From assembly GCF_001431205.1 (NCBI RefSeq), contig NZ_LGPC01000011.1, forward strand, positions 124,001-188,000: a stretch of 64,000 bases of DNA, in the 5' to 3' direction. The translations under genes were made by a program, and so were the position numbers. Shown here piece after piece: positions 6,890 through 17,486 of the stretch (position 1 is the stretch's first letter; each line of letters begins with the position of its first letter). The DNA comes from Staphylococcus sp. NAM3COL9 (GTDB lineage Bacteria; Bacillota; Bacilli; Staphylococcales; Staphylococcaceae). A model generated the notes under the pieces. That model was not told the origin of the DNA. It did no database searches and saw only the letters and a program-made list of their open reading frames with translations.

Positions 6890-9487
6890 TTAATTTGAAT
6901 TGCGCTGTGCTTTTTTATTTTTATGAATGCACCAAATCACACTCAAGATGATACTTAAGACTGAAATAGTGATCATAGTATACCAATATTGTGGTCTATA
7001 TTTAATTATAATTTTACTACTTTCTTTATTTACAGGCACACCAGTCATCATATAATTTACTTTTAAAGGTTTTACTTTTTTATCATCCACATATGCAGTC
7101 ATACCTTTTCTATAAGGAATATTAATTGAGGCAATGCCTTTCTTATGGCGACTTAATGTTACTTTAACGCCATTTTTGATATCTTGATAATGACCTACAT
7201 TGTTCTGATTGCTATGTGCAGTTTCAAGTTTTTTATAATCTTCCCCGTGTAAACTTTGTAATTCAAATTCATAATTACCACTAGGGCTAAGTGCAATACT
7301 TATATTACCATTTTGATCTGGCTGTGTTCTATAAAGTTGTGTGTCAACGCCAGTACGATAAGTAGAATTGTTGTATAAACGATTGTTCGAATAACCGTTT
7401 ATATTTACAGAAAAATTGCTGTCAGGCTTGCCTCGTTTAACTTTTAGCGTCATGTAAAAATCTTTGTATTGTGCTCTCATGTTCTCTGGAACATGGATCT
7501 GTACTTGTCCTAGTTGATTATTGTTAGGAATATATATTTTTTTATCTGATTTGCGATTCATATTTTGATAGTTAATTTCGGTTTGATTTAATAAATTTTC
7601 AGCTTTATCTGTGTATGTTTTACCCACGTTATTTAAAATTATTCCATCGATCATTGCATGTTCTCTATCTATAGGTTCTTTAAGTTTTTGTGCATCAAAG
7701 ACTTGATCTGTGACACGCACAGACGGAAGGTTTAAAGAGTTTTCATAGATTTGGTATTGTCCATCTTTTTTAACTTTTTTGAAATATGCAGGCACGTTAT
7801 TTTGGTAAGCTTTTAACATTAAATAACGTACAGATAATAAACTATTAATGTTTTGCCTGCTATTCGTTGATTGATATCTACTTACAGATTCTTCTTTCAT
7901 GTTGATTTTCAAATCATCATAATAATAATTCAGTATATTGTGGTCAAAAATACTTGAATAAAGACTCATTCCTTTAAAGTGCTGATACATCGGTGTATTA
8001 TCTTGCTCATTAACACGCCAATCAATCCGCTCATCTTCAGATTTTTCTTTTTTCATATCAGAAACTAACTGCTGCTGAAGCGGTGTGTCAAAGAGACTTG
8101 CATTAACATAATAACTATTTGCGCGTTGAACATGGTCATCAAAATAAATTTGGTTGCGTATAAATACAATAGACACTAAAACGGAAAGAATCATAATGGA
8201 CAATATAAAGAAACGTGTTAATTTCGTTCTTATTTTAGGTTCTTTAACGAACAGTATGAGTATACCAATCAAACTGACTATAGGCATATACCATAACCAT
8301 GAAACAAACTTGTCATATTGCCAAGCACTTGCAAAGACAAAACCTAAAGCGACTATAGAGGATAATATGTAAGTTTTTAAAGATAAAGTTCGAAAATATT
8401 TTACATAAAAACCTATTAAAACAGCCGAATTAAAAGTGATGAGGTAGTGCCAGCGTTTTTGTGGCGCTGAAAAGCCATTAAATAACTGATCCACAAAAGG
8501 TAGAAAACTAGCACAAATTGAAATCCACGTAAAAATAGCAAATAATTTGAAATAAAAATGTTTATATAATTTGAATGATAGCAATGCTTGGAGCGTTAAG
8601 AAAAGTATGACGATTAAATAATTGTCGTAAAATATATTTGTGTTTTGGTTAAAAGGTTCAAATAAGTCTACATCTCCATCAAAAGGGATGCGTCTATTAT
8701 TAAAGTAACTTTGTATTGCTGGGAAAAAGAAAAACAAACTGCAACCTAATGCAAATAATGCTGAAATACATAATGTCATAAATGCGTTGAATCTAGGTAC
8801 GAGATCATTTTTATGTTTGAAAATCGTTCTAGCCATAAAATACAAAAGGCCTGTTACTAATTGATAATAGGCAAAATAAAAATTATTAATTAATGAAATT
8901 GTTACGATAATAATAAAGAAACCTGGTTTACCACTTTTTAAGAAACGTTCGATTGACCATAGCAGTAATGGTAACCATATAAAAACATCACTAAAAAATG
9001 GCCAATAGACTGTGAACCTAAAATAAAGTGGTGACATCACAAAAATAAATGCTGCTAATACGGCCACTTTGCGATTATGTGAAATATAATGGACATAAAT
9101 AAATGTTGCTATCATTGCTATAGCAGATTTAATTATAGAAACGACTAAGGCGTTTGTCATCCAAAACATCACATCAGAGGTATCCATTGGTAAGACTGTT
9201 TTAAGTAAGACAATAATAATGACGTTCAAAATAAATATAATATTTGTCGAAAAGTAATAACTTAAGTCAGTGAAAAAGTCTCCGCCCAAACCAAAGTCAG
9301 AAGCGTAAAACCAATTGCCGTGACTCCAATTATCAAATAAATACATTTGAATTGGCACCATTTGTTCCATACCATCATTAGGCCCTGTAAATAAAACGCC
9401 ATCATGGATAAATCTATAAATAACATAACTGTGTCCAATAACAGCTAGTAATAAGAATAAACATGTGTACAAAAATTTACGCTTCAT
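6890..9487 (-). CDS. YfhO family membrane protein, probable GT-C type glycosyltransferase (first gene of pair)
   Basis: This 865-residue protein is a paralogue of the next gene. It shares the N-terminal layout GPNDGMEQMVPIQMYLFDNW, FGLGGDFFTDLSYYFSTN, FNGFSAPQKRWHY and the later LYSSIFDHNILNYYYDDL. About a dozen membrane segments are followed by a long extracytoplasmic domain, a final membrane helix near residue 840 and a basic tail. The start is ATG 9487 with AGGAG 7 bases upstream; the longer frame to 9523 lacks such a site. By family the function is transfer of a lipid-linked sugar to lipoteichoic acid or another surface polymer. Which of the two paralogues does this, or whether both do, cannot be told. 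Confidence 0.85.
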   Translation of the reverse strand: MKRKFLYTCLFLLLAVIGHSYVIYRFIHDGVLFTGPNDGMEQMVPIQMYLFDNWSHGNWFYASDFGLGGDFFTDLSYYFSTNIIFILNVIIIVLLKTVLPMDTSDVMFWMTNALVVSIIKSAIAMIATFIYVHYISHNRKVAVLAAFIFVMSPLYFRFTVYWPFFSDVFIWLPLLLWSIERFLKSGKPGFFIIIVTISLINNFYFAYYQLVTGLLYFMARTIFKHKNDLVPRFNAFMTLCISALFALGCSLFFFFPAIQSYFNNRRIPFDGDVDLFEPFNQNTNIFYDNYLIVILFLTLQALLSFKLYKHFYFKLFAIFTWISICASFLPFVDQLFNGFSAPQKRWHYLITFNSAVLIGFYVKYFRTLSLKTYILSSIVALGFVFASAWQYDKFVSWLWYMPIVSLIGILILFVKEPKIRTKLTRFFILSIMILSVLVSIVFIRNQIYFDDHVQRANSYYVNASLFDTPLQQQLVSDMKKEKSEDERIDWRVNEQDNTPMYQHFKGMSLYSSIFDHNILNYYYDDLKINMKEESVSRYQSTNSRQNINSLLSVRYLMLKAYQNNVPAYFKKVKKDGQYQIYENSLNLPSVRVTDQVFDAQKLKEPIDREHAMIDGIILNNVGKTYTDKAENLLNQTEINYQNMNRKSDKKIYIPNNNQLGQVQIHVPENMRAQYKDFYMTLKVKRGKPDSNFSVNINGYSNNRLYNNSTYRTGVDTQLYRTQPDQNGNISIALSPSGNYEFELQSLHGEDYKKLETAHSNQNNVGHYQDIKNGVKVTLSRHKKGIASINIPYRKGMTAYVDDKKVKPLKVNYMMTGVPVNKESSKIIIKYRPQYWYTMITISVLSIILSVIWCIHKNKKAQRNSN

Positions 9488-9870
9488 AAATGACTCCTGT
9501 ATATGTAATAAATATAATTCCATTGTAACGATATTTTAAGAATTTAGATAAAAATAACTATTATTTATTTAAAAAAATATAATTCATTAAGTCTTAAGCG
9601 TTTTAAAAGTTAGAGAGGTTAAATAAAAGACAACCAAATTTCAGTCGTTTTTAGGAGGTTTAAACGTGGTGTCTAAAATAATTTGAAGTATATTACTAAA
9701 TAATGTTGTAAAATTAAAGTAATAAGATAATAATGACATTATTTTATTTATATCGTTATAGGTGACGTGTTATGATTTTAAAGTCAAAGAATAGAAAATG
9801 AAATTAAAGCACAAGTATATAATTAAAAACTTTTAATTAAATAGAGCGTAAATAGAGAAAGGTGATGTAT
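9488..9870. other. Divergent intergenic region, yfhO pair and rbgA
   Basis: The 383 bases hold the upstream regions of both divergent units and no gene that I can support. A weak plus-strand promoter candidate for rbgA is TTGTAA (9706-9711), 16 bases, TAATAA (9728-9733). No clear promoter for the yfhO side was found. Confidence 0.4.
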
Positions 9871-10731
9871 ATGGTAATTCAATGGTATCCAGGCCATATG
9901 GCTAAAGCAAAAAGAGAAGTATCCGAAGAGTTAAAAAAAGTAGATGTAGTGTTTGAACTTGTAGATGCACGTATCCCATATAGTTCAAGAAATCCAATGA
10001 TTGATGAAGTAATACAACAAAAACCACGTGTGGTCATTTTAAATAAAAAAGATATGGCAAATTTAAAAGAGCTGGTAAAATGGGAAAATTATTTTAAAGG
10101 GAAAGGCTTTTATCCTGTTGCAATTGATGCAAAACACGGCAAAGGTTTAAAACTCGTAGAGCAAGCCGCAATAAAAGCAACAAAAGAAAAATTCGAGAAA
10201 GAAAAGCAAAAAGGATTAAAACCACGTGCGATTAGAGCAATGATCGTTGGTATCCCTAACGTTGGAAAATCAACATTAATTAATAAATTAGCAAATAAAT
10301 CTGTCACTAAAACGGGTAATACACCAGGTATAACGAAACAACAACAATGGATTAAAGTAGGGAAATCATTACAATTGTTAGATACGCCAGGTATCTTATG
10401 GCCTAAATTTGAAGATCAATTAGTTGGTAAGAAATTAAGTATCACTGGTGCTATCAAAGATAGTATCGTGCATTTAGATGAAGTAGCAATTTATGGTTTA
10501 GAATTTATGAAAGCACATGACTATGAAGGTTTAAAAGAACATTACAAAGTAGATGTACCAATCGACGCAGAGAACCTAGAGTGGTTTGATGCTATAGGAC
10601 GTCGTCGTGGATTATTAAGACGTGGTAATGAAGTCGATTATGAAGCGGTTATTGATTTAGTTATACATGAAGTGAGAAATGCCAGAATAGGCACTTACAC
10701 TTTTGATATAGCTAATGAAATGGACGTGTAA
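9871..10731 (+). CDS. rbgA: Ribosome biogenesis GTPase RbgA (YlqF)
   Basis: RbgA (286 aa) is an essential GTPase for late assembly of the 50S subunit in Firmicutes. It is circularly permuted: the G4 motif NKKD (from residue 57) comes before G1 GIPNVGKST (from residue 127) and G3 DTPG (from residue 171). The N-terminus [14 protein letters not shown] is diagnostic and includes the catalytic His of this family. The start is ATG 9871, since AAAGGTG ends 7 bases before it and the family begins M-x-IQW. rnhB follows 8 bases later, an arrangement conserved from Bacillus. Confidence 0.97.
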   Translation: MVIQWYPGHMAKAKREVSEELKKVDVVFELVDARIPYSSRNPMIDEVIQQKPRVVILNKKDMANLKELVKWENYFKGKGFYPVAIDAKHGKGLKLVEQAAIKATKEKFEKEKQKGLKPRAIRAMIVGIPNVGKSTLINKLANKSVTKTGNTPGITKQQQWIKVGKSLQLLDTPGILWPKFEDQLVGKKLSITGAIKDSIVHLDEVAIYGLEFMKAHDYEGLKEHYKVDVPIDAENLEWFDAIGRRRGLLRRGNEVDYEAVIDLVIHEVRNARIGTYTFDIANEMDV

Positions 10732-10739
10732 ATATATTT

Positions 10740-11510
10740 ATGAAACAAACTATTCAAGAAATTAAATTATTGTTGCAAGATATTCATTCTATAGAAACTT
10801 TAAAAAAGCATTCTGTCAATGACGATACGCGTAAGGGTGTACAAAATGCGATTGTTTCTAGAAGAAAACAATTGGAAAAAGTTCAAACATTACTAGAAAA
10901 TTATAAAGTGATGTCTCATTATGAAAATGAAATACTAGATGATGATGACAAAGCGTTAATTTGTGGCATAGATGAAGTGGGAAGAGGACCGTTAGCTGGC
11001 CCTGTTGTTACTTGTGCAGTTATTTTAAATAAGGACCACCATTTCACAGGTTTAAATGACTCAAAGCAACTCTCTGCAAAGAAAAGGAATTTTTTAGAAA
11101 AACAATTATTATCAGAAGTATACGCATATGCATATGGTGTGGCGACAGTTGAAGAAATAGACCAAATTAATATTTATGAAGCAACTAAATTGGCAATGAA
11201 AAGAGCAGTTGAGACTTTATCTGTTAAGCCTACACATTTACTGATAGATGCGATGACACTGGATATAGATATTCCTCAAACATCAATAGTTAAAGGAGAT
11301 GCCAAAAGTGTTTCTATAGCAGCAGCAAGTGTGTTAGCAAAAGAACATAGGGATAGATATATGCGTGAACTAGCGGATAAATATCCAGGTTATGGATTCG
11401 AAAAAAATGTTGGATATGGTACTCAACAACACTTAGATGGTATAAATCGACACGGTATTATAAATGAACACAGAAAAACTTTTGAACCAATTAAATCACT
11501 TTCAAATTAA
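10740..11510 (+). CDS. rnhB: Ribonuclease HII
   Basis: RNase HII (256 aa) nicks DNA at embedded ribonucleotides and removes RNA from RNA-DNA hybrids. The catalytic block [14 protein letters not shown] has Asp78 and Glu79, a later Asp is in LLIDA, and [21 protein letters not shown] is the RNase HII signature. The first 70 residues form the N-terminal extension seen in Bacillus and Staphylococcus enzymes. It starts 8 bases after rbgA with no good Shine-Dalgarno in that gap, so coupling to rbgA translation is likely. Confidence 0.97.
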   Translation: MKQTIQEIKLLLQDIHSIETLKKHSVNDDTRKGVQNAIVSRRKQLEKVQTLLENYKVMSHYENEILDDDDKALICGIDEVGRGPLAGPVVTCAVILNKDHHFTGLNDSKQLSAKKRNFLEKQLLSEVYAYAYGVATVEEIDQINIYEATKLAMKRAVETLSVKPTHLLIDAMTLDIDIPQTSIVKGDAKSVSIAAASVLAKEHRDRYMRELADKYPGYGFEKNVGYGTQQHLDGINRHGIINEHRKTFEPIKSLSN

Positions 11511-11550
11511 TGGTGAAAAACAAAAGATTTAAATAACTGGGCTAAATGAG

Positions 11551-11579
11551 TTTACAACAGCGCTTACATTTCATATAAT
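11551..11579 (+). promoter_or_regulatory. SigA promoter for sucCD with an overlapping cre site
   Basis: TTTACA (11551-11556) and TATAAT (11574-11579) are separated by exactly 17 bases. On the minus strand TGTAAGCGCTGTTG (11555-11568) matches 12 of 14 positions of the cre consensus TGWAANCGNTNWCA and lies inside the promoter spacer. Binding there by CcpA would block RNA polymerase, fitting glucose repression of the TCA cycle. Confidence 0.75.
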
Positions 11580-11617
11580 TAGTTATGAACTTAACCTAAG
11601 AAACAGGAGGATGGAGA

Positions 11618-12784
11618 ATGAATATCCACGAGTATCAAGGTAAAGCATTATTTCGTACAATGGGTGTTGCTGTCCCAGAAGGACGCGTAGCGTTCACTGC
11701 TGACGAAGCGGTAGAAAAAGCAAAAGAATTAAATTCAAAAGTATATGTGGTAAAAGCACAGATTCACGCTGGGGGTAGAGGTAAAGCTGGTGGAGTTAAA
11801 ATCGCTAAATCACTATCTGAAGTTGAAACTTACGCTAAAGAATTATTAGGTAAGACGCTTGTAACACATCAAACTGGTCCTGAAGGTAAAGAAATTAAAC
11901 GCCTTTACATAGAAGAGGGCTGCGATATTCAAAAAGAATATTATGTTGGATTTGTAATTGATCGTGCGACTGATAGTGTTACTTTGATGGCATCAGAAGA
12001 AGGCGGAACTGAAATTGAAGAAGTTGCTGCTGAATCACCTGAAAAAATATTCAAAGAAACTATTGATCCTATTGTTGGTTTAGCACCATATCAAGCTAGA
12101 AGAATCGCTTTTAATATTAATATTCCAAAAGAATCAATTAATAAAGCAGCTAAATTTTTAGTTTCACTTTATAATGTTTTCATCGAAAAAGATTGTTCTA
12201 TTGTAGAAATCAACCCGTTAGTAACAACTAATGATGGTAATGTTTTAGCATTAGATGCAAAAGTTAACTTTGATGATAATGCGTTATTTAGACATAAAGA
12301 TATTCTAGAATTACGCGATTTGGAAGAAGAAGATCCAAAAGAAATCGAAGCTTCTAAGTACGATTTATCATATATTGCATTAGATGGAGACATCGGTTGC
12401 ATGGTAAATGGTGCTGGTTTAGCAATGGCAACTATGGATACAATTAACCACTTTGGCGGCAATCCGGCGAACTTCCTAGATGTAGGGGGCGGTGCAACTA
12501 AAGAAAAAGTTACTGAAGCATTTAAAATCATTTTAGGTGATGACAACGTAAAAGGTATTTTTGTTAATATCTTTGGTGGAATTATGAAATGTGACATTAT
12601 TGCTGAAGGTATCGTTGCTGCAGTTAAAGAAGTAGAGCTTACTTTACCGCTTGTTGTACGTTTAGAAGGTACAAATGTTGAAAAAGGTAAAGAAATTCTT
12701 AAAGATTCTGGCTTAGCAATTGAATCAGCTGCAACTATGGCAGAAGGCGCACAAAAAATCGTAAAACTTGTTAAAGAAGCGTAG
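11618..12784 (+). CDS. sucC: Succinyl-CoA synthetase (ADP-forming) beta subunit
   Basis: SucC (388 aa) with SucD interconverts succinyl-CoA and succinate in the TCA cycle, forming ATP. It begins [17 protein letters not shown]; the ATP-grasp domain covers about residues 1-240 ([16 protein letters not shown]), and the C-terminal flavodoxin-like domain holds [13 protein letters not shown] and [16 protein letters not shown] lies upstream of the ATG. sucD follows after 20 bases, and the promoter carries a cre site. Confidence 0.98.
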   Translation: MNIHEYQGKALFRTMGVAVPEGRVAFTADEAVEKAKELNSKVYVVKAQIHAGGRGKAGGVKIAKSLSEVETYAKELLGKTLVTHQTGPEGKEIKRLYIEEGCDIQKEYYVGFVIDRATDSVTLMASEEGGTEIEEVAAESPEKIFKETIDPIVGLAPYQARRIAFNINIPKESINKAAKFLVSLYNVFIEKDCSIVEINPLVTTNDGNVLALDAKVNFDDNALFRHKDILELRDLEEEDPKEIEASKYDLSYIALDGDIGCMVNGAGLAMATMDTINHFGGNPANFLDVGGGATKEKVTEAFKIILGDDNVKGIFVNIFGGIMKCDIIAEGIVAAVKEVELTLPLVVRLEGTNVEKGKEILKDSGLAIESAATMAEGAQKIVKLVKEA

Positions 12785-12804
12785 GAAAGGATGGGAGCAC
12801 TAAG

Positions 12805-13713
12805 ATGAGCGTATTTATTGATAAAAATACAAAAGTAATTGTACAAGGTATCACAGGGTCAACTGCCCTTTTCCATACAAAACAGATGCTTGAATATGGT
12901 ACACAAATTGTTGCTGGGGTAACACCAGGTAAAGGCGGACAAGTAGTAGAAGGTGTACCAGTATTCAACACAGTTGAAGAAGCACAAAAAGAAACAGGTG
13001 CTACAGTATCTGTAATCTATGTACCTGCGCCATTCGCAGCAGATGCAATTTTAGAGTGTATAGATGCAGAATTAGATTTAGCTATCTGTATTACAGAACA
13101 TATTCCAGTAGTTGATATGGTTAAAGTTAAACGTTACTCAGAAGGTAAAGAAACACGTGTTATAGGACCAAACTGTCCAGGTGTTATTACTGCAGATGAA
13201 TGTAAAATTGGTATTATGCCAGGTTATATCCATAAAAAAGGCCATGTAGGCGTAGTATCCCGTTCAGGTACTTTAACTTACGAAGCTGTACACCAATTAA
13301 CTGAAGAAGGTATTGGCCAAACAACAGCAGTAGGTATCGGTGGCGATCCAGTCAATGGTACGAACTTTATTGATGTGTTAAAAGCATTTAATGAAGATGA
13401 TGAAACAAAAGCAGTCGTTATGATTGGTGAAATCGGTGGAACAGCAGAAGAAGAAGCTGCTGAGTGGATTAAAGCGAACATGACTAAACCTGTGATAGGT
13501 TTCATTGGTGGCCAAACAGCCCCTCCAGGTAAACGTATGGGCCATGCCGGTGCGATTATTTCAGGTGGTAAAGGTACTGCAGAAGAAAAAGTTAAAACAC
13601 TTAACAATTGTGGTGTTAAAACTGCAGATACACCATCAGGAATTGGTACAACATTAATTGATGCAGCTAAAGATGCAGGCATCTACGAACAATTATTAAC
13701 TGTCAAACAATAA
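12805..13713 (+). CDS. sucD: Succinyl-CoA synthetase (ADP-forming) alpha subunit
   Basis: SucD (302 aa) binds CoA through its N-terminal Rossmann domain ([16 protein letters not shown]) and carries the phosphorylated catalytic histidine, His247, in [17 protein letters not shown]. It works as a complex with SucC in the TCA cycle. GGGAG lies 7 bases before the ATG. The operon ends with two successive terminator-like hairpins. Confidence 0.98.
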   Translation: MSVFIDKNTKVIVQGITGSTALFHTKQMLEYGTQIVAGVTPGKGGQVVEGVPVFNTVEEAQKETGATVSVIYVPAPFAADAILECIDAELDLAICITEHIPVVDMVKVKRYSEGKETRVIGPNCPGVITADECKIGIMPGYIHKKGHVGVVSRSGTLTYEAVHQLTEEGIGQTTAVGIGGDPVNGTNFIDVLKAFNEDDETKAVVMIGEIGGTAEEEAAEWIKANMTKPVIGFIGGQTAPPGKRMGHAGAIISGGKGTAEEKVKTLNNCGVKTADTPSGIGTTLIDAAKDAGIYEQLLTVKQ

Positions 13714-13730
13714 TTGTATTTTACAGACCC

Positions 13731-13770
13731 AGCACAAATTCCGAAAATATGTCGGAGTTTGTGCTATTTT
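13731..13770 (+). terminator. Intrinsic terminator after sucD
   Basis: AGCACAAA plus TCCGA on the left pair with TCGGA plus TTTGTGCT on the right, followed by ATTTT. It starts 18 bases after the sucD stop. Confidence 0.75.
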
Positions 13771-13804
13771 AAGTATTTAAACATTATAGATTATATGATA
13801 CTCG

Positions 13805-13847
13805 CGGTTGATAGGGATAGATGTTCTTTTCTTATCAACCGTTTTTT
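13805..13847 (+). terminator. Second intrinsic terminator after sucD
   Basis: Perfect 9-bp stem CGGTTGATA / TATCAACCG with a 19-base loop and six T residues. Together with the hairpin at 13731-13770 it gives a double stop. Confidence 0.8.
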
Positions 13848-14191
13848 GTTGCATAAAAATCCTTATAAGTTTTATAAATTTGAAGGATTCAATTTACAGA
13901 AGATATATTTCAAGGTGAATAACCACTGTTTTATGAAACTTTAAATAACTACATTTATAATAGAAGAAAAACGATTGGAAATTTTTATTACTTGGCTAAT
14001 CATAATTAGAAGTAATACGTACATATTCTTTATTTTATTCATTAAAGTGTCAGGAATTTCTAGTTTGAAGTGAATTTAAAATACAGAATTACTCTTTAAA
14101 ATCTTGTTACTTTTCATTAGAAAATGATGTGGTTTTGTAATCTAATAAGCTGGTTTTATCCATTATAATTGAGATGAAAAGGAGAATCATA
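13848..14191 (+). other. Intergenic region upstream of dprA
   Basis: AT-rich, with no gene I can support. A -10 element TATAAT at 14164-14169, 22 bases before the dprA start, is a candidate for the dprA promoter, but no convincing -35 accompanies it. Confidence 0.4.
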
Positions 14192-15061
14192 ATGAGAGAA
14201 CACCAATATTTAAAATTACGTTTTTCAGGCTTAACTACACGACAAATACATCAATTATTAAGGTATAATTCTAATTTTTTAGACTATAATCAAGTTGAAC
14301 AAAATCATCTACTCAAACAATTTTTAAGTACATTAAAAATAAAGAGAAAAACAGAAATTTATGAACAATATCTTAATATAGAAGTTAAAAATATATTAAC
14401 AATGTTGCGACAATGGAATTTAGATTACATTTCAATAGAACAGTCTTCATATCCCATATTACTTCGAGAAATCTATGAACCACCACTCATCCTTTTCTAT
14501 AGAGGAAAGTTATCTTTAATGCAATCTCTTCAAACTCTTGCTATTATAGGTTCAAGGCATGCGACAGAATATAGTCAAAAAGCATTGAACTTTCTTTTTC
14601 CTTCATTTAAAAAAGAAAATTTAATCATAGTCTCAGGCTTAGCTAAAGGCGCAGATAAAATGGCACATGAGCATGCTTTATCAATGCACATGTCTGCAAT
14701 TGCAGTACTAGGTTTTGGTCATTTACAACATTATCCAAAAGAAACGTTTGAAATTAGAAAACAATTAGAAATCGAAGGACTTGTAGTAAGTGAATATCTT
14801 CCTTTTCAAAGACCGAAAAAGCATCATTTTCCTGAGCGTAATAGAATAATAAGTGGATTGTCCAAAGGTATATTGATTACAGAATCTAAAGCAAATAGTG
14901 GTACATGTATTACAACGAATTTTGCCTTAGAACAAAATAGAGAAGTGTACATACTACCAGGTTCTATCTTTAATCCGATGACTGAAGGAAATTTATTAAG
15001 TGCTCAAGAAGGAGCAAAAATTATTTTGAAAGCAAGTGATATATTAATAGATTATAATTGA
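14192..15061 (+). CDS. dprA: DNA-processing protein DprA (Smf)
   Basis: DprA (289 aa) loads RecA onto incoming single-stranded DNA during natural transformation. The Rossmann-like core contains AIIGSRHATEYSQ (about residue 117), VSGLAKGADKMAHEHAL (about residue 149), and FPERNRIISGLSKG (about residue 210). The N-terminal 80 residues form a SAM-like domain. The start is ATG 14192 with AAGGAG 8 bases upstream. It sits before topA, as in Bacillus and other staphylococci. It lacks the C-terminal winged-helix domain seen in some DprA proteins. Confidence 0.95.
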   Translation: MREHQYLKLRFSGLTTRQIHQLLRYNSNFLDYNQVEQNHLLKQFLSTLKIKRKTEIYEQYLNIEVKNILTMLRQWNLDYISIEQSSYPILLREIYEPPLILFYRGKLSLMQSLQTLAIIGSRHATEYSQKALNFLFPSFKKENLIIVSGLAKGADKMAHEHALSMHMSAIAVLGFGHLQHYPKETFEIRKQLEIEGLVVSEYLPFQRPKKHHFPERNRIISGLSKGILITESKANSGTCITTNFALEQNREVYILPGSIFNPMTEGNLLSAQEGAKIILKASDILIDYN

Positions 15062-15191
15062 AATTTAATTGAATTAAATGGGAACTTATTAATGTAAGAA
15101 AAGGCATTTTATAATTATGAAATTACGATGACATTTGTTTTCTTTTTTAGTCAATATTATTAGAAATCCAGGTAACTTAAAATTAAAAACA

Positions 15192-15221
15192 TTGACAAAA
15201 ACAAAATAGACCGTTTATCAT
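15192..15221 (+). promoter_or_regulatory. SigA promoter for topA
   Basis: TTGACA (15192-15197) and TATCAT (15216-15221) are separated by 18 bases and lie 38 bases before the topA start. Confidence 0.65.
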
Positions 15222-15258
15222 TTATCTTTGTAATTAGAAATGCAAGGGGGTAACTACT

Positions 15259-17328
15259 TTGGCAGAAAATTTAGTCATAGTTGAATCGCCTGCAAAAGCT
15301 AAAACCATTGAAAAATATTTAGGTAAAAAATATAAAGTTATCGCATCTATGGGGCATGTTAGAGATTTGCCACGTAGCCAAATGGGCGTAGATGATGAAA
15401 ATGATTTTGAACCAAAATATATTACGATACGCGGCAAAGGTCCAGTTGTTAAAGAACTTAAAAAACATGCTAAGAAAGCAAAAAAAATATTCTTAGCGAG
15501 TGACCCTGACCGTGAAGGTGAGGCAATTGCTTGGCATTTGGCGAACATATTAAATTTAGAAGAATCAGTAGAAAATAGAGTAGTATTTAATGAAATAACA
15601 AAAGATGCCGTGAAAGATAGCTTTAAACATCCTAGAGGCATAGAGATGAATCTTGTTGACGCTCAGCAAGCGAGACGTATATTAGACCGTTTAGTTGGTT
15701 ATAATATTTCGCCAGTATTGTGGAAAAAAGTTAAAAAAGGTTTATCAGCTGGACGTGTCCAATCTGTTGCACTTAGATTAGTTATTGATCGCGAAAATGA
15801 AATCAGAGACTTTAAACCAGAAGAATATTGGAAAATTGAAGGCGAATTTAGATATAAGAAATCCAAATTCAATGCCAAATTCCTTCATTTAAAAAACAAG
15901 CCATTTAAGTTAACAAGTAAAGATGATGTAGAAAAAATTACAACACAATTAGATGGAGATCAGTTTGAAGTAACAAAAGTTACCAAAAAAGAAAAAACGC
16001 GTTATCCAGCTAATCCATTTACAACATCAACATTGCAACAAGAAGCTGCACGAAAATTGAACTTCAAAGCACGAAAAACAATGATGCTAGCGCAACAATT
16101 GTACGAAGGTATTGATTTGAAACGACAAGGTACAGTCGGTTTAATCACATATATGCGTACAGATTCAACAAGAGTATCTGATCAAGCTAAAACTGAAGCG
16201 AAAAGTTATATTGAAGAAACATATGGTAATAACTATACGTCAAATCGTAAAGCTAAAGGACAACAAGGTGATCAAGATGCCCATGAAGCAATCAGACCAT
16301 CTGGAACATTGCGTACACCAAATGAAATGAAGAATTATTTAACGCGTGATCAACACAGATTATATAAATTAATCTGGGAACGTTTTGTCGCAAGTCAAAT
16401 GGCACCTGCGATATTAGATACCGTAGCTATGGATTTAACACAAAATGATTTGAAATTCCGTGCGAATGGACAAACGATTAAGTTTAAAGGGTTCATGACA
16501 CTATACATTGAAACTAAAGACGACGAAGGAGGCGGTAAAGAAAATAAACTACCTAATATTGAAGAAGGTGAAATGGTTACAGCAACTGACATTGAACCTT
16601 CTCAACATTACACGCAACCACCACCGCGTTATACTGAAGCGCGTTTAGTAAAAACAATGGAAGAATTGAAAATTGGTCGACCATCTACGTATGCGCCGAC
16701 AATAGATACGATACAAAAAAGAAATTATGTAAAAAATGAAAGTAAGCGTTTTGTGCCTACTGAACTAGGTGAAATCGTTCATGAGCAAGTGAAGGATTAT
16801 TTTCCTGAAATCATTGATGTCGACTTTACTGTAAACATGGAAACGTTATTGGATAAAGTAGCTGAAGGCGAAATTCCATGGAAAAAAGTAATCCGTGATT
16901 TTTACAGTAGCTTTAGTCAAGATGTTGAACGTGCAGAAGAAGAAATGGAAAAAATTGAAATTAAAGATGAACCAGCTGGAGAAGATTGCGAACTATGCGG
17001 ATCTCCAATGGTAATTAAAATGGGACGCTATGGTAAATTCATGGCATGTTCTAACTTCCCAGACTGTCGTAACACGAAAGCTATTATCAAAAAGATTGGC
17101 GTGACTTGTCCTAAATGTAAAGAGGGCGATGTCGTTGAACGCAAATCTAAAAAGAACCGTATTTTCTTCGGCTGTTCAAAATATCCTGAGTGTGACTTTG
17201 TTACATGGGACAAACCAATAGGACGTGATTGTCCTAAATGTGAACAATATCTAGTTGAGAAAAAACAAGGACGTAAAAGTCAGGTTATTTGCTCGAGCTG
17301 TGATTATAAAGAAGAACTACAAAAATAA
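15259..17328 (+). CDS. topA: DNA topoisomerase I (type IA)
   Basis: TopA (689 aa) relaxes negative supercoils. The TOPRIM domain begins [19 protein letters not shown] and contains [14 protein letters not shown]. The catalytic tyrosine is Tyr298 in [12 protein letters not shown]. The C-terminus has three Cys4 zinc-ribbon modules (CELCGSPMV...[17 protein letters not shown]...[16 protein letters not shown]...CSSC). The start is TTG 15259, with AAGGGGG 9 bases upstream; this fits the family start [10 protein letters not shown]. Confidence 0.98.
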   Translation: MAENLVIVESPAKAKTIEKYLGKKYKVIASMGHVRDLPRSQMGVDDENDFEPKYITIRGKGPVVKELKKHAKKAKKIFLASDPDREGEAIAWHLANILNLEESVENRVVFNEITKDAVKDSFKHPRGIEMNLVDAQQARRILDRLVGYNISPVLWKKVKKGLSAGRVQSVALRLVIDRENEIRDFKPEEYWKIEGEFRYKKSKFNAKFLHLKNKPFKLTSKDDVEKITTQLDGDQFEVTKVTKKEKTRYPANPFTTSTLQQEAARKLNFKARKTMMLAQQLYEGIDLKRQGTVGLITYMRTDSTRVSDQAKTEAKSYIEETYGNNYTSNRKAKGQQGDQDAHEAIRPSGTLRTPNEMKNYLTRDQHRLYKLIWERFVASQMAPAILDTVAMDLTQNDLKFRANGQTIKFKGFMTLYIETKDDEGGGKENKLPNIEEGEMVTATDIEPSQHYTQPPPRYTEARLVKTMEELKIGRPSTYAPTIDTIQKRNYVKNESKRFVPTELGEIVHEQVKDYFPEIIDVDFTVNMETLLDKVAEGEIPWKKVIRDFYSSFSQDVERAEEEMEKIEIKDEPAGEDCELCGSPMVIKMGRYGKFMACSNFPDCRNTKAIIKKIGVTCPKCKEGDVVERKSKKNRIFFGCSKYPECDFVTWDKPIGRDCPKCEQYLVEKKQGRKSQVICSSCDYKEELQK

Positions 17329-17396
17329 GCAACCATATCATTTGTTAATTATTGGGTAATGCATATGAACATTACGAATATATTAATAATTCTATA

Positions 17397-17466
17397 AGCA
17401 ACTAACGACACATATTTATAATGTAGATGCATATAATTATGATATGACGTCGTAGTTGCTATTTTT
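17397..17466 (+). terminator. Long-loop terminator between topA and trmFO
   Basis: AGCAACTAACGAC (17397-17409) pairs with GTCGTAGTTGCT (17449-17460) with one bulged base and is followed by ATTTTT. The loop is about 39 bases. Confidence 0.55.
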
Positions 17467-17486
17467 AATGTATTGGAGGAAGTTAA

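Noticed and set aside
12169-12846. 225-codon minus-strand frame opposite sucC
   Set aside because: Shadow of sucC in another frame; rich in Ser and Pro with no recognisable domain and no ribosome binding site.
13714-13944. 76-codon open frame after sucD
   Set aside because: It runs through both sucD terminators, has no ribosome binding site, and its composition is that of translated spacer.
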